Source: CAYJAY01 sp964370715
GTDB lineage: Bacteria > Bacillota > Clostridia > Oscillospirales > Ruminococcaceae
DNA length: 64,000 bases
Reading direction: 5' to 3'
Assembly: GCA_964370715.1 (NCBI GenBank)
Contig: CAYJKJ010000012.1
Coordinates: forward strand, 1-64,000
This document shows positions 51,100 to 60,074 of the stretch, piece by piece (within the stretch, counting starts at the first letter, position 1; each line of letters begins with the position of its first letter). Both the position numbers and the translations under genes were made by a program. Below the pieces are notes generated by a model. It searched no databases. It saw nothing but the letters and a program-made list of their open reading frames with translations, and was not told the origin of the DNA.

Positions 51100-52335
51100 T
51101 TGAAAACAATTGATGTTGCTATTGTCGGAGCGGGTGCTTCGGGGCTTGTTTCAGCCGGATTTGCAGCAAAACGAAACCTTTCGGTTAGCGTGTTTGAAAA
51201 AAACAAGATAATCGGAAAAAAACTTTTGATAACCGGAAAAGGTCGTTGCAACGTTATCAATAACTGCGATGTCGAAACGTTTTTATCAAACGTTTTAAGG
51301 GGCGAAAAGTTTCTGTCTAGCTGTATTTGGTCGTTCCCCCCTGTCGAAATTATCGAGTTTTTCGAAAACCTCGGGGTCGAACTTGTCACCGAGCGCGGCA
51401 ACAGGGTTTTTCCAAAATCCAATAAATCAGCCGAAATCGCCGACAGCCTTAGATCATTTGCAACAAAAAACGGCGCAAAGATTATAAAGAGCGAAATAAA
51501 GCGAATAGACTCCCTCGACAGTGGCGAGTTTTCGCTGTTGCTTCAGGATAAAACTGAGGTAATAGCAAAAGCGGTTGTCGTTGCTACGGGCGGAATGTCC
51601 TATCCCTTAACGGGCAGCACGGGGGACGGTTATCGTTTTGCAAAATGTTTTGGCCATTCTGTTTCCCCTCTTGTTCCCTCGCTCGTTTCGCTGGTTTCAA
51701 GCGAAAGTTTTTGCAAGACCGTTGCAGGTCTTTCGTTAAAGAATGTTTCGCTAAATGCAGTTTATAACCAAAAGCAAATTTTTAAAGATCAAGGCGAAAT
51801 GCTGTTCACCCATGAAGGGATATCGGGTCCTTTGGTTTTAAGCCTTTCTTCAAAACTTCGTGGGATAGATTTTTCAAACCTTAAAGTTTTCATCGACCTT
51901 AAACCGGCACTCGACCTTAAAACCCTTGACAATCGCTTGATTCGAGATTTTAAAGAAAATCTAAATCGTGAATTTAAAAATAGTCTTTCAAAACTTTTGC
52001 CAAAGTCTTTGATCCCAATCGTTGTCGAAAGAAGTTTAATAGACCCTTCAAAAAAAGTTAATTCGATAACGGTGGAACAAAGAAAAAAACTTTGTGAAGT
52101 TATTAAAAATTTTGATATAGATATTTCATCCCTCGGAACGTTCGACGATGCTATTATAACGTCGGGGGGAATAGAGCTTAAAGAGATCAATCCCAAAACG
52201 ATGATGTCGAAAAAAGTTCCTAATCTTTATTTTGTCGGAGAGGTTCTCGATTGTGATGCATATACCGGCGGGTTTAACCTTGGAATTGCGTTCGCAACCG
52301 GAAAAGCCGCAGGGGAAAATGTTTTGTTTGGTTAG
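51100..52335 (+). CDS. NAD(P)/FAD-dependent oxidoreductase, YhiN/HI0933 family
   Basis: 411 residues. Seen: the FAD dinucleotide loop DVAIVGAGASGLVSAGFAAKR, VFEKNKIIGKKLLITGKGRCNVINNCD (family signature), ATGGMSYPLTGSTGDGYRFAKCFGH, LFTHEGISGPLVLSLSS, and the C-terminal FAD motif SGGIELKEINPKTMMSK...LYFVGEVLDCDAYTGGFNLGIAFATGKAAG. The reaction of this family is uncertain. The start is TTG with GGTGGG upstream. Confidence 0.93.
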   Translation: MKTIDVAIVGAGASGLVSAGFAAKRNLSVSVFEKNKIIGKKLLITGKGRCNVINNCDVETFLSNVLRGEKFLSSCIWSFPPVEIIEFFENLGVELVTERGNRVFPKSNKSAEIADSLRSFATKNGAKIIKSEIKRIDSLDSGEFSLLLQDKTEVIAKAVVVATGGMSYPLTGSTGDGYRFAKCFGHSVSPLVPSLVSLVSSESFCKTVAGLSLKNVSLNAVYNQKQIFKDQGEMLFTHEGISGPLVLSLSSKLRGIDFSNLKVFIDLKPALDLKTLDNRLIRDFKENLNREFKNSLSKLLPKSLIPIVVERSLIDPSKKVNSITVEQRKKLCEVIKNFDIDISSLGTFDDAIITSGGIELKEINPKTMMSKKVPNLYFVGEVLDCDAYTGGFNLGIAFATGKAAGENVLFG

Positions 52336-52377
52336 TAATTGTGTTTATCATTGCAGTTATCTTTTTCGAGGTGATTT

Positions 52378-52953
52378 ATGGAATTACCAAAAAGAAAATC
52401 TATCAGATTAAAAGATTATGATTATAGTCAAAATGGTGCATACTTTGTAACGATATGCACACACAACAAAGAATGTATTTTTGGTGAGATATGTGGCGAA
52501 AAAGTTGAATTAAATACATATGGTCTTATCGTATTAAACCATATAAAAATATTATCTGGATTATACGACGATATAAAAATTGATAAATATGTAATTATGC
52601 CAAATCATATCCACATGATAATAGTGATTTGTAGGGAATGCATTGTATGCATTCCGCCAACAAAAGATAAATCTAAAATGTTAATACCCAAAATAATACA
52701 AACATTTAAATCGTCAATAACGAAAGAAATACGTATGCTGAAAAATCTGCACCGGCACGATGACAACGCTGGAACGGAAAATCTGCACCGGCACGCATAC
52801 AATGCGTGCCCTACCACGATTTGGCAAGCACGATATTATGATCACATAATCAGAAATGAAAAAGAATGCCTAAAAATATTGGAATACATCGACACTAACC
52901 CACAAAAATGGGAACAGGATAAATTGTACAACGCACCACGGACAACGCATTAA
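52378..52953 (+). CDS. REP-associated tyrosine transposase (RAYT, Y1_Tnp family)
   Basis: 191 residues. Seen: GAYFVTICTHN at the N-terminus, the metal HxH in MPNHIHMIIVI, and the WQARYYDHIIRNEKECLKILEYIDTNPQKW block with the candidate catalytic Tyr. Such single-domain HUH transposases spread REP palindromes with a GTAG foot. The frame contains two such palindromes (52631-52656, 52789-52814) and an 18-bp direct repeat, which encode the insertions CRECIVCIPP and NLHRHDDNAGTENLHRHAYNACPT. GAGGTG precedes the ATG. Base use is more AT-rich than its neighbours, fitting transfer. Whether the enzyme is still active with these insertions is unknown. Confidence 0.88.
   Translation: MELPKRKSIRLKDYDYSQNGAYFVTICTHNKECIFGEICGEKVELNTYGLIVLNHIKILSGLYDDIKIDKYVIMPNHIHMIIVICRECIVCIPPTKDKSKMLIPKIIQTFKSSITKEIRMLKNLHRHDDNAGTENLHRHAYNACPTTIWQARYYDHIIRNEKECLKILEYIDTNPQKWEQDKLYNAPRTTH
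52631..52656 (+). repeat. REP-like palindrome inside the RAYT gene, copy 1
   Basis: GTAGGG, then the perfect palindrome AATGCATTGTATGCATT-type hairpin (GGAATGCAT/ATGCATTCC), then CCG. It is translated in frame as part of the transposase. Confidence 0.7.
52789..52814 (-). repeat. REP-like palindrome inside the RAYT gene, copy 2 (inverted)
   Basis: Read on the minus strand it starts GTAGGG, continues with CACGCATTGTATGCGTG and ends CCG, aligning with copy 1 except at compensating stem positions. It is also translated in frame. An 18-bp direct repeat (AAAATCTGCACCGGCACG) at 52741-52758 and 52779-52796 runs into it. Confidence 0.7.
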
Positions 52954-53004
52954 ATAAATCTATTAAAATAAAAATATATGATTCATAAAAGGAGGAAAAC
53001 TTAT

Positions 53005-53673
53005 ATGGTATCGATAGCGATTGACGGACCTGCCGGTGCGGGAAAGAGCACTATTGCGAGAAAGCTCGCAGAGGAACTCGGGTATATATATGTTGACACG
53101 GGAGCGCTATATAGAACCATCGCATACTACGTCATGTCGAAAGGCGTTGACATGAGAAAAAACAAAGATGTTGCGGCTCTTTTGACTGGTGTTTCTATTG
53201 AACTAAGGTTTGTTGATACCGAACAAAGGGTTTTTCTCAACAACGTTGATGTTTCGGGCAAAATTAGAAGCGAAGCGGTCTCGATGGCGGCTTCCGCTGT
53301 TTCGGGTCTTTCGTCGGTTCGGGAATTCTTGCTCTCTCTCCAAAAGGATATAGCGATTTCAAACAACGTCGTTATGGACGGGCGAGATATCGGAACGGTC
53401 GTTTTGCCGGATGCCGATATTAAGATATATCTAACCGCCTCACCCGAGGACAGGGCTATGCGCCGATATATCCAGCTCAAAGACAAAGGTATAAGCGCCG
53501 ATTACAACGCAGTTTTGTCCGACCTTATCAAGAGGGATTATGACGATAGCCACAGAGAGATAGCCCCCCTTAAAGTCGCAAATGATGCGGAATATGTCGA
53601 CACGACAGGGAACGAACTTGAAAAATCGATTAAAATTTTATGTGATCTCGTAAAGGAAAAATTAAGCGAATGA
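53005..53673 (+). CDS. cmk: Cytidylate kinase
   Basis: 222 residues. It phosphorylates CMP/dCMP. Seen: SIAIDGPAGAGKSTIARKLAEELGYIYVDTGALYRTIAYY (P-loop and NMP site), NNVVMDGRDIGTVVLPDADIKIYLTASPEDRAMRRY, and DYDDSHREIAPLKVANDAEYVDT. ATG 53005 has AAAGGAGG 9 bases upstream; an earlier in-frame ATG at 52978 has no such site. It overlaps plsC by 4 bases (ATGA). Confidence 0.97.
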   Translation: MVSIAIDGPAGAGKSTIARKLAEELGYIYVDTGALYRTIAYYVMSKGVDMRKNKDVAALLTGVSIELRFVDTEQRVFLNNVDVSGKIRSEAVSMAASAVSGLSSVREFLLSLQKDIAISNNVVMDGRDIGTVVLPDADIKIYLTASPEDRAMRRYIQLKDKGISADYNAVLSDLIKRDYDDSHREIAPLKVANDAEYVDTTGNELEKSIKILCDLVKEKLSE

Positions 53674-54272
53674 TTTTGATGAAACTTTTGCGCGGGCCGG
53701 CTTGGGTTTTGTTTATGCCGTTCTATCGAGTGAAGATTGTCGGACACCAAAACATCCCAAAAACAGGCGGATTTATTCTAGCGCCAAACCATGTGCATTG
53801 GGCAGATCCCGTTGTCGTTGTCATTAAGATAAAGCGATATCTCAGGATTATGGGAAAAGCGGAAATTTTTAAAAACAAATTTATCGGGTGGTTTTTCCTT
53901 AATGCCGGAGTTTTTCCGGTAGACCGAGGTTCGGGAGATGAACAGGCGCTCAACGGTTCGGTTGAACTTCTTAAAAACGGCGAAGCTCTTTTGATGTTTC
54001 CGGAGGGAACTCGCTCCAAAACGGGGGAACTTGGCAGAATTAAATCGGGAACGGCGGTTATAGCAAGCTCGGCAGGGGTTCCGATTGTTCCGGTTTATAT
54101 TAAATACCATGTCGGACGTATTAAGTTTTTCAAAAAAACCATAATAACGGTGGGCGAACCTATCGAGGCGGTTATGACGACGACTAAAGAAGAAGCTATC
54201 CAATCGGCAAGGCAACTCACAAAACAATTGAAACAACAAATTATCAAGCTTTCTGAGGAACACGGCGAATGA
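53670..54272 (+). CDS. plsC: 1-acyl-sn-glycerol-3-phosphate acyltransferase
   Basis: 200 residues. It makes phosphatidic acid at the inner membrane face. Seen: PNHVHWADPVVV (NHx4D catalytic motif), GVFPVDRGSGDEQAL and MFPEGTRSKTGELGRIKSG (glycerol-phosphate binding). It is coupled to cmk upstream and ispH downstream through ATGA overlaps, the standard cmk-plsC-ispH unit of Clostridia. Confidence 0.96.
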   Translation: MILMKLLRGPAWVLFMPFYRVKIVGHQNIPKTGGFILAPNHVHWADPVVVVIKIKRYLRIMGKAEIFKNKFIGWFFLNAGVFPVDRGSGDEQALNGSVELLKNGEALLMFPEGTRSKTGELGRIKSGTAVIASSAGVPIVPVYIKYHVGRIKFFKKTIITVGEPIEAVMTTTKEEAIQSARQLTKQLKQQIIKLSEEHGE

Positions 54273-56236
54273 AAAATATAACGGTTGCCAAAACTGCGGG
54301 ATTTTGTTTTGGGGTCGACCGAGCGGTTAAGCTTTGCGAAAAGCTTGTCAAACAAGATAAAAAGATAAAAACATTAGGTCCGATTATCCACAACCCCCAG
54401 GTTGTTGAAAAGTTGACACAAGCCGGAGTCGAGATAGCAAACACCCCCGAACAAGCAGCAGACGGTTCTCTTCTAGTCATAAGAAGCCACGGTGTCGCAA
54501 AGGAAGTTTATGACAAATGTGAACAACTAGGGATCGAGATTGCGGATGCAACCTGTCCTTTTGTGGCGAAAATTCATAAGATAGTAGGTCAAAACAACAA
54601 AGAAAACAAAACCGTTTTGATAGCCGGCGACAAAAATCATCCTGAAGTCATGGGGATTATTGGTCATTGTCACGGAGAAGCATATACTTTTGACACAAAA
54701 AAACGTCTATTTGAGATATTTTCTAAAATTTCCGGGTCAATTCCTGTAATAATGGTTGCACAAACCACGTTCAATCTGTTAAAATATAATGAGTATGTTG
54801 AATATGCTTTTAGTTTATTTGAGAACATAGAAAAGTATGATACAATTTGCAGTGCAACTATGGCAAGGCAACAGGAAGCTAAAGAGCTGGCAAAGCAAAA
54901 TGATGTTTGCATTGTTATAGGTGGAAACCAAAGTTCAAACACAAAAAAACTAAGCGATGTTTGTTCGGCCCATGCACAGACATATCAGATTGAAACTGCG
55001 AGCCAGTTACAACAAGATATGTTTACTAATATTAATAGCATCGGAGTGACTGCGGGTGCTTCAACCCCGGCGCCGATAATCAAGGAGGTGCTCAACAAGA
55101 TGAGCGAATTAATAAAAGAAGAATTTAACTTTGAAGAGGCGCTTGAAAACTCGATGCGTCCGGTTCATCGTAACCAACGCATAACAGGAATTGTAACCGA
55201 AATTCGCGGCAACGAAATTGCTGTTGATATCGGAAGAAAACAAACCGGATTTATTCCGGCAGATGAAATGAGCGATGACCCTTCGGCCACGCTTAATGAT
55301 CTTTGCAAAATCGGCGATGAACTAAACTTGATAGTTGTTAAAGTCAACGACCAAGATGGTATCGTTATGCTTTCTAAAAAGAAGATCGACAGCGAAAAAG
55401 GAATCGAAGAACTTGCGAAAGCGTGTGAAGATGGCGAAATTGTCGATGCATTTGTAACCGAAGCGGTTGAAAAGGGATTGATAGCAACCGTTAAAGGTGT
55501 TCGTGTTTTCATCCCCGGTTCACAAGCAACCGAAAGAAGAGGCGAGCCGTTTGATAAATATGTTCGTCAACACGTTAAGATTAAAATCCTAGAAGTTACA
55601 CCCGAAAGAAGAAGAGCTATCGGTTCTATTTCGGCCGTTCTCTCTGCTGAAAAGGCAAAACTCAGAGAACAAGTTCTTTCGACAATCGGAGTTGGAAGCA
55701 GATATAACGGTGTCGTTAAATCGCTTACAAACTACGGCGCATTCGTCGACATTGGCGGCGTAGACGGAATGGTTCACGTGTCGGAACTTTCATGGCAAAG
55801 AATCAAAACCCCGGCAGACGTAGTTCAAGTTGGAGATGAAATCGAAGTCTATGTTAAAGATTACGATGCAGAAAAGGGCAGAATTTCGCTAGGATATCGT
55901 AACGAAGCGGAAAATCCTTGGAACATCCTTAAAGAAAAATATGCAATTGGCGACGAGATCGAAGCTTCTGTTGCATCTATAACTAAGTTTGGCGCTTTTG
56001 TTCATGTTCTTCCCGGCATCGACGGGTTGGTTCATATCTCAGAAATCCCAAGCAGCGTTGAGATGAAAGCCGGAGATGTTGTTAAAGTTAAATTCATCGG
56101 CATTGATTTTGATGCAAAACGTGTTTCGCTAACCATGATGTTTGGCGAAGAAAAAGAAGAATCTTGGGCAGATGTCTCGAGAGAACAAAACGCAAGAGCT
56201 GTAAAAGCAGACGAACAACCCGCCGACGCTGAGTAG
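54269..56236 (+). CDS. ispH: IspH (HMBPP reductase) fused to ribosomal protein S1
   Basis: 655 residues. Residues 1-280 are IspH: VAKTAGFCFGVDRAVKLC, SHGVAKEVYDKCEQLGIEIADATCPFVAKIHKIV and VTAGASTPAPIIKEV, with the three Fe-S cysteines; this is the last step of the MEP pathway. Residues 295-640 hold four S1 OB-fold repeats; the third and fourth are clear (VGSRYNGVVKSLTNYGAFVDIGGVDGMVHVSELSW; IGDEIEASVASITKFGAFVHVLPGIDGLVHISEI). The fusion is known in Clostridia. The protein ends in ADEQPADAE, and the coding repeat for ADAE continues past the stop as a tandem array. Confidence 0.96.
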   Translation: MKNITVAKTAGFCFGVDRAVKLCEKLVKQDKKIKTLGPIIHNPQVVEKLTQAGVEIANTPEQAADGSLLVIRSHGVAKEVYDKCEQLGIEIADATCPFVAKIHKIVGQNNKENKTVLIAGDKNHPEVMGIIGHCHGEAYTFDTKKRLFEIFSKISGSIPVIMVAQTTFNLLKYNEYVEYAFSLFENIEKYDTICSATMARQQEAKELAKQNDVCIVIGGNQSSNTKKLSDVCSAHAQTYQIETASQLQQDMFTNINSIGVTAGASTPAPIIKEVLNKMSELIKEEFNFEEALENSMRPVHRNQRITGIVTEIRGNEIAVDIGRKQTGFIPADEMSDDPSATLNDLCKIGDELNLIVVKVNDQDGIVMLSKKKIDSEKGIEELAKACEDGEIVDAFVTEAVEKGLIATVKGVRVFIPGSQATERRGEPFDKYVRQHVKIKILEVTPERRRAIGSISAVLSAEKAKLREQVLSTIGVGSRYNGVVKSLTNYGAFVDIGGVDGMVHVSELSWQRIKTPADVVQVGDEIEVYVKDYDAEKGRISLGYRNEAENPWNILKEKYAIGDEIEASVASITKFGAFVHVLPGIDGLVHISEIPSSVEMKAGDVVKVKFIGIDFDAKRVSLTMMFGEEKEESWADVSREQNARAVKADEQPADAE

Positions 56237-56315
56237 GCTGCCGACACGGAGTAGTAGGCTGCCGACGTTGAGTAGGTTGCCGACACGGAGTAGTAGGCTG
56301 CCGACGCTGAATAGG
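56222..56315 (+). repeat. Tandem 39-bp minisatellite at the end of ispH/S1
   Basis: Alternating 18-bp (GCCGACGCTGAGTAGGCT) and 21-bp (GCCGACACGGAGTAGTAGGCT) units start at 56222, 56240, 56261, 56279 and 56300. The first unit encodes the last residues ADAE and the stop; all later units lie past it and repeat the stop codon in frame. Confidence 0.85.
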
Positions 56316-56341
56316 ATATTCAGTTTATACAATTGATTAAT

Positions 56342-56392
56342 AAAAGCCCCAAGGTTTCGCGCTGTAATGGCGCAAATCTTTGGGGCTTTTTT
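56342..56392 (+). terminator. Terminator of the cmk-plsC-ispH operon
   Basis: AAAAGCCCCAA pairs with TTGGGGCTTTT, with an inner GCGC/GCGC stem, followed by a T-run. Confidence 0.9.
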
Positions 56393-56473
56393 GTTATGCT
56401 TAAAAGAAAGGCGGCAGAACTTGTCTTCTCCCTACCTTTAAAACATCGCCTCCTGTTTAAGAAAAGCAAAAAA

Positions 56474-56494
56474 CCTCCCTCTTTGAGAGGGAGG
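56474..56494. repeat. Dispersed palindrome CCTCCCTC...GAGGGAGG
   Basis: CCTCCCTC and GAGGGAGG arms, third copy in the window. Apart from this and the terminator, 56316-56565 holds nothing that I can support. Confidence 0.6.
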
Positions 56495-56565
56495 TCGGAA
56501 AAATCTATGATATTAACGGTGGGGGTGTCTGATACCGCCTAAGGCTTCTTAATAGGGAAAACAAC

Positions 56566-57681
56566 CTACAGCAACATCGAGGTGTTTTGTTGCCCCGAAA
56601 AAACCGATGTTGAAAGCATAAACAAAACTCGGTCGTAGCTTTCGATATCAACAACATCCGAAACTGCGCCAACTGCATATCGCATATCTATAAGCGTGAC
56701 TTCGGAAAAATGCTCCGCCAACATTGGCGCTAGACAATGCGAATAACTATCCTTAAATATAAGCAACTTTTCGCCGCTCGTTGCAGAACTCGATATCGAA
56801 ACGTTGAATTCATTCGTTCCCAAGAAATAAGCATATTTATCCTTTTGTGTTAGATATTCGGGGAAATAGATACCCTCGAATTGTTCAACCGTCGGTCCTC
56901 TCGTTATCGTAAGTCTGGTTTCAACCGAGGGTTTATATGCCTCTATGATATCCGGTTCGATAAATCTTATCCCACTCTTGGAGAACAACGTCCCGTTAAA
57001 ATCGGTATCTACAACCTCTCCGTTATACTCGGCAGGGGTTATCCCCAATGCATTGCAATATTCAACATACGCAAGATATGCCGTTGGAGTGTTCCAATGA
57101 TGGTCGGTTCTGTAGTAGGTGTATAAATCGGAATTGGCAACAAGCGGATAGGTTATATCGATAGTGTTAAACTCTTGAAGTTCGCTATAGACCTCCGAGA
57201 TATATTCGGCTTGATCCCAACTTTCGACAAATGCCGGAAGTTTTCTCGCAAGAACATGAGACGCTGTCGGAACAAGCATTATATCCGCCGGCAGATCATA
57301 ATTTTGCATAAACTGCTTGATACCATTAACATTGTCGGCGGTTATCTCGTAGTCGGGCGGCGCAATATCCTCTATGAGCATATTATCCGCAAGAAAAACG
57401 CCGTTGTATTCTATCTTTCCAACCGCAACCTCGGACAACGCTTTAAGCTCGACAAACTCATCTCGAAAAACAAACTGGTCGTTTACATATTCCTCGAAAT
57501 CCATCTGCCAATCCCCATCAATCAGCTTTGTGAAGCTAACGCTCGGAAACTGTGCAAGATACCTGTTTTCGTTTTCCGACCGCTCACGATCTTCGGTGAC
57601 TACGTTTAATACGGTTAAAGCAAACCAAACAATAGCCACTAAAAATATTAAATATTTTGATTTGAATTTCTTCTTTTCCAT
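56566..57681 (-). CDS. DHHW family membrane-anchored protein (AlgX/AlgJ-like)
   Basis: 371 residues. One N-terminal membrane helix (about 8-27), then an outer SGNH-like domain. The diagnostic YRTDHHWNTPTAYLAY motif is near 195, and the nucleophile-type segment LLIFKDSYSHCLAPML is near 308. The family is related to alginate O-acetylation factors and usually works with an MBOAT acyltransferase to acetylate surface polymers; no MBOAT is in the window. It is last in a four-gene cluster with DUF4358 and SGNH proteins. AAGGA stands 4 bases before the ATG. Confidence 0.88.
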   Translation of the reverse strand: MEKKKFKSKYLIFLVAIVWFALTVLNVVTEDRERSENENRYLAQFPSVSFTKLIDGDWQMDFEEYVNDQFVFRDEFVELKALSEVAVGKIEYNGVFLADNMLIEDIAPPDYEITADNVNGIKQFMQNYDLPADIMLVPTASHVLARKLPAFVESWDQAEYISEVYSELQEFNTIDITYPLVANSDLYTYYRTDHHWNTPTAYLAYVEYCNALGITPAEYNGEVVDTDFNGTLFSKSGIRFIEPDIIEAYKPSVETRLTITRGPTVEQFEGIYFPEYLTQKDKYAYFLGTNEFNVSISSSATSGEKLLIFKDSYSHCLAPMLAEHFSEVTLIDMRYAVGAVSDVVDIESYDRVLFMLSTSVFSGQQNTSMLL

Positions 57682-57698
57682 AAAATCCTTTTTTAAAA

Positions 57699-58190
57699 TT
57701 AAGCTACTGAACTTCTTATTGCATCAAGAACAGCGTCGTTGTTGGGCGAAATTATGTAAACAAGAGTATCCCCAATTTCGGTTATAACTTTATCTTCAAC
57801 CAAAACTGCTTGATCGGGAAGATATGCATCCCATTGTTTTTGATAGTTGTTAAGCGCATCATTCATCATGCTCTTAACGTTATCTTTTTCGCCTTCAAGC
57901 GGTTTTATAAGTATAACCATGCTCGCATGAATGTTCATAAACGGCGTTAGCGCAACATATTCCGAAGCAAGGCTCATATCCATTCGATAAACTGTTTTCA
58001 AAACTTCGGTGTCGGTGTTCGGTTTAATAACATCGCCAAGCGTTGCCCCTTCAAGGTCAACCGCTTCGATAGCTGTTTGTGCCGCTTGGAGATCAAGCGT
58101 TTCGGCCCCATCTGTTCCCTCGCTTGCGCCGCAAGCTACAAACGCTGTTGCAAGCGCTACAGCTAAGATAATTGATAATAATTTTTTCAT
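57699..58190 (-). CDS. DUF4358 lipoprotein
   Basis: 163 residues. Signal peptide with lipobox ATAFVACGAS, so lipid attachment at Cys20. The rest matches the DUF4358 pattern (VYRMDMSLASEYVALTPFMNIHASMVILIKPLEG...VYIISPNND). Its function is unknown to me, but in Clostridia it often neighbours DHHW and MBOAT genes. The ribosome binding site GAGGAGA lies inside the end of the preceding SGNH gene, so they are co-translated. Confidence 0.9.
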   Translation of the reverse strand: MKKLLSIILAVALATAFVACGASEGTDGAETLDLQAAQTAIEAVDLEGATLGDVIKPNTDTEVLKTVYRMDMSLASEYVALTPFMNIHASMVILIKPLEGEKDNVKSMMNDALNNYQKQWDAYLPDQAVLVEDKVITEIGDTLVYIISPNNDAVLDAIRSSVA

Positions 58191-58195
58191 ATTTT

Positions 58196-60031
58196 TTAAA
58201 TCTCCTCGTCTTTAATTAATGCGTGTGTTCTGTAATATTCCAAAATAACATCGTTTCCGGCAACCCTCGGATGAATGCCATCGGCATCATAATCTCGAAT
58301 TAGCCCCACCATCGCCGTTCCGTCGATATCTTTAAGCTCGGGCGCAACATCAAGGAAATATATTCCAAGGCGAGCGCACATCTCGGCGATATGGTAGTTA
58401 TAGATGTTAACTTTGTTGTTGGTGGTAACTTGAAGCCCCGATTCGTCCTGGTCATACTCCCGCATAACGGGGGTAAGGCTCATAATTATAATATCGGTGT
58501 TGGGGCTTGCCGCCTGCATACTCGCTATGAGCTGTTCATATTCGGTTATATATTCATCAACATCGACATACGAAACAACGTTTGTCCCGAGCGACATCAA
58601 GACCCTTTCGGGGGTATGCGTAGTTAAAAGATCTATTATCGTTGAGGTAGTTTCTTGGTCGTTAACCCTAAGCTCTGCATCCTCTGCATCGAGCGCAGAA
58701 ATTCCGGCAAGACACCAAACGTTCTCAAAAGGCACCTGGTTATCCATAAGCGCTAGGTTTTCGATAACCGAATCCCCGAAAAATATCGTTGAATTAATAT
58801 AATCATCTCCGGCATCTTCCGTTTCGGAAAGTATGGCGGTTGGGAACAACCCTTCTAGGCTAAATTCAGCAAGAGGAGCGGTCAACGGGCTGTCCTCGGT
58901 CACGGTGACTCGCCGTTCCGCCATGCCAACATTCCCGTTGCTGTCGGTTGCCTTGTAGGTTATTGTGTAGACCCCTTCTGTCGCCGTGTTAACCTGGCCT
59001 TCAACCGTGACGGCGGAAGAAAGATCACCATCATAGTTATCATGCGCAGAAAAACCCGGTTCTATATATTCTGTGTTTATTGGTTGGATTAATGTATCGG
59101 AAGCGACAAGCGCAATAACCGGAAGCTCATAGTCTTCAACGGTAACTGTTCTTGTTTCGGAAAACCTAATCGGTATAACGGGGAGTTTATAGGAATATGT
59201 TATCTCTTGTTTCCCCATCAACGTGTTGTCGATAGTTCCCGAAATCAAGATATCCTCCGAGATATCGTTTCCAAGAAACGTTCCTGTAGCGCCCTTTTCC
59301 TCATATTCCGCACCGTATGAAAGTATATCGTTTTGGGTTCCGGTTATCGTTATCTGCGGCCTGATAATATAGAACACTCCGACAATCGCCACAACAAAAA
59401 CAGCAGCGATTATACCGGCGATAAGCCCTTTCGGAACGGTTTTTTGTTTCTTTCTAACTGCAGAGGCGTTTTCGCCGAAATTATACGTATACGAAACATT
59501 CTCGATGCCCTGTCGGTTATAGTTTTGAAACGTTCTTATATTTCCGGATTTATCTCGAGGCAACAGCTCGGCGGTGTTCGCCATCTGTCCCGGTCGTCCT
59601 GGTGGTTGCCTAACTGCGCTGCGATTAGGCGTCCCCTGTCCCATACCGGGCGGTTGAGGCGGCCTTTGCGGTCGCTGGGGTGCATTTTTTCGCCCCCCTT
59701 GTTGCATGGGTTGCCTGTTTTGATAGCCCTGCATCGGTTGCCTTGGTTGTTGCTGCGGTGGTCGTTGCTGTTGCATCTGGGGTTGGCTATATTGCCCCGG
59801 AGCTTGGTCGTAGTATTGATTTGGTCGTTGTGGTGGTTGTTGATATTGGGCTTGATTGTTTTGCGCCAACGGAACATCCCCTTGCTCAAAAGGATTGCTG
59901 TTTCGGCGCTGTTGTTCTACCGGGCTAAACCTTGCAGAAGAGTTTCCCTGTTGTTGATTTTGCCCCATATCATAACCATTATCGTTATATTGATTTGGAT
60001 TAGGATATTGCCCTTGACCGTAGTTATTCAT
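58196..60031 (-). CDS. Membrane-anchored SGNH/GDSL hydrolase with DUF5011-like domains and disordered tail
   Basis: 611 residues. Residues 1-195 are Q/P/N-rich low complexity, with a basic RKKQKTVPKG patch before one membrane helix (202-223). Outside, two bacterial Ig-like (DUF5011) modules lie at about 228-375, the second ending VYTITYKATDSNGNVGMAERRVTV. The C-terminal SGNH domain shows TIFFGDSVIENLAL (Ser), SLGTNVVSYVD and DADGIHPRVAGNDVI (Asp/His). It should act on esters of surface glycans, as deacetylase or acyltransferase. It sits in a cluster with a DHHW protein. Confidence 0.85.
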   Translation of the reverse strand: MNNYGQGQYPNPNQYNDNGYDMGQNQQQGNSSARFSPVEQQRRNSNPFEQGDVPLAQNNQAQYQQPPQRPNQYYDQAPGQYSQPQMQQQRPPQQQPRQPMQGYQNRQPMQQGGRKNAPQRPQRPPQPPGMGQGTPNRSAVRQPPGRPGQMANTAELLPRDKSGNIRTFQNYNRQGIENVSYTYNFGENASAVRKKQKTVPKGLIAGIIAAVFVVAIVGVFYIIRPQITITGTQNDILSYGAEYEEKGATGTFLGNDISEDILISGTIDNTLMGKQEITYSYKLPVIPIRFSETRTVTVEDYELPVIALVASDTLIQPINTEYIEPGFSAHDNYDGDLSSAVTVEGQVNTATEGVYTITYKATDSNGNVGMAERRVTVTEDSPLTAPLAEFSLEGLFPTAILSETEDAGDDYINSTIFFGDSVIENLALMDNQVPFENVWCLAGISALDAEDAELRVNDQETTSTIIDLLTTHTPERVLMSLGTNVVSYVDVDEYITEYEQLIASMQAASPNTDIIIMSLTPVMREYDQDESGLQVTTNNKVNIYNYHIAEMCARLGIYFLDVAPELKDIDGTAMVGLIRDYDADGIHPRVAGNDVILEYYRTHALIKDEEI

Positions 60032-60074
60032 CTTAACAAGTTACACCTCTCTTTTGTTTTTAAACATAATGTCA

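Noticed and set aside
56333..56542. 69-residue plus-strand frame
   Set aside because: Begins in the operon terminator and ends through the dispersed palindrome; no ribosome binding site.
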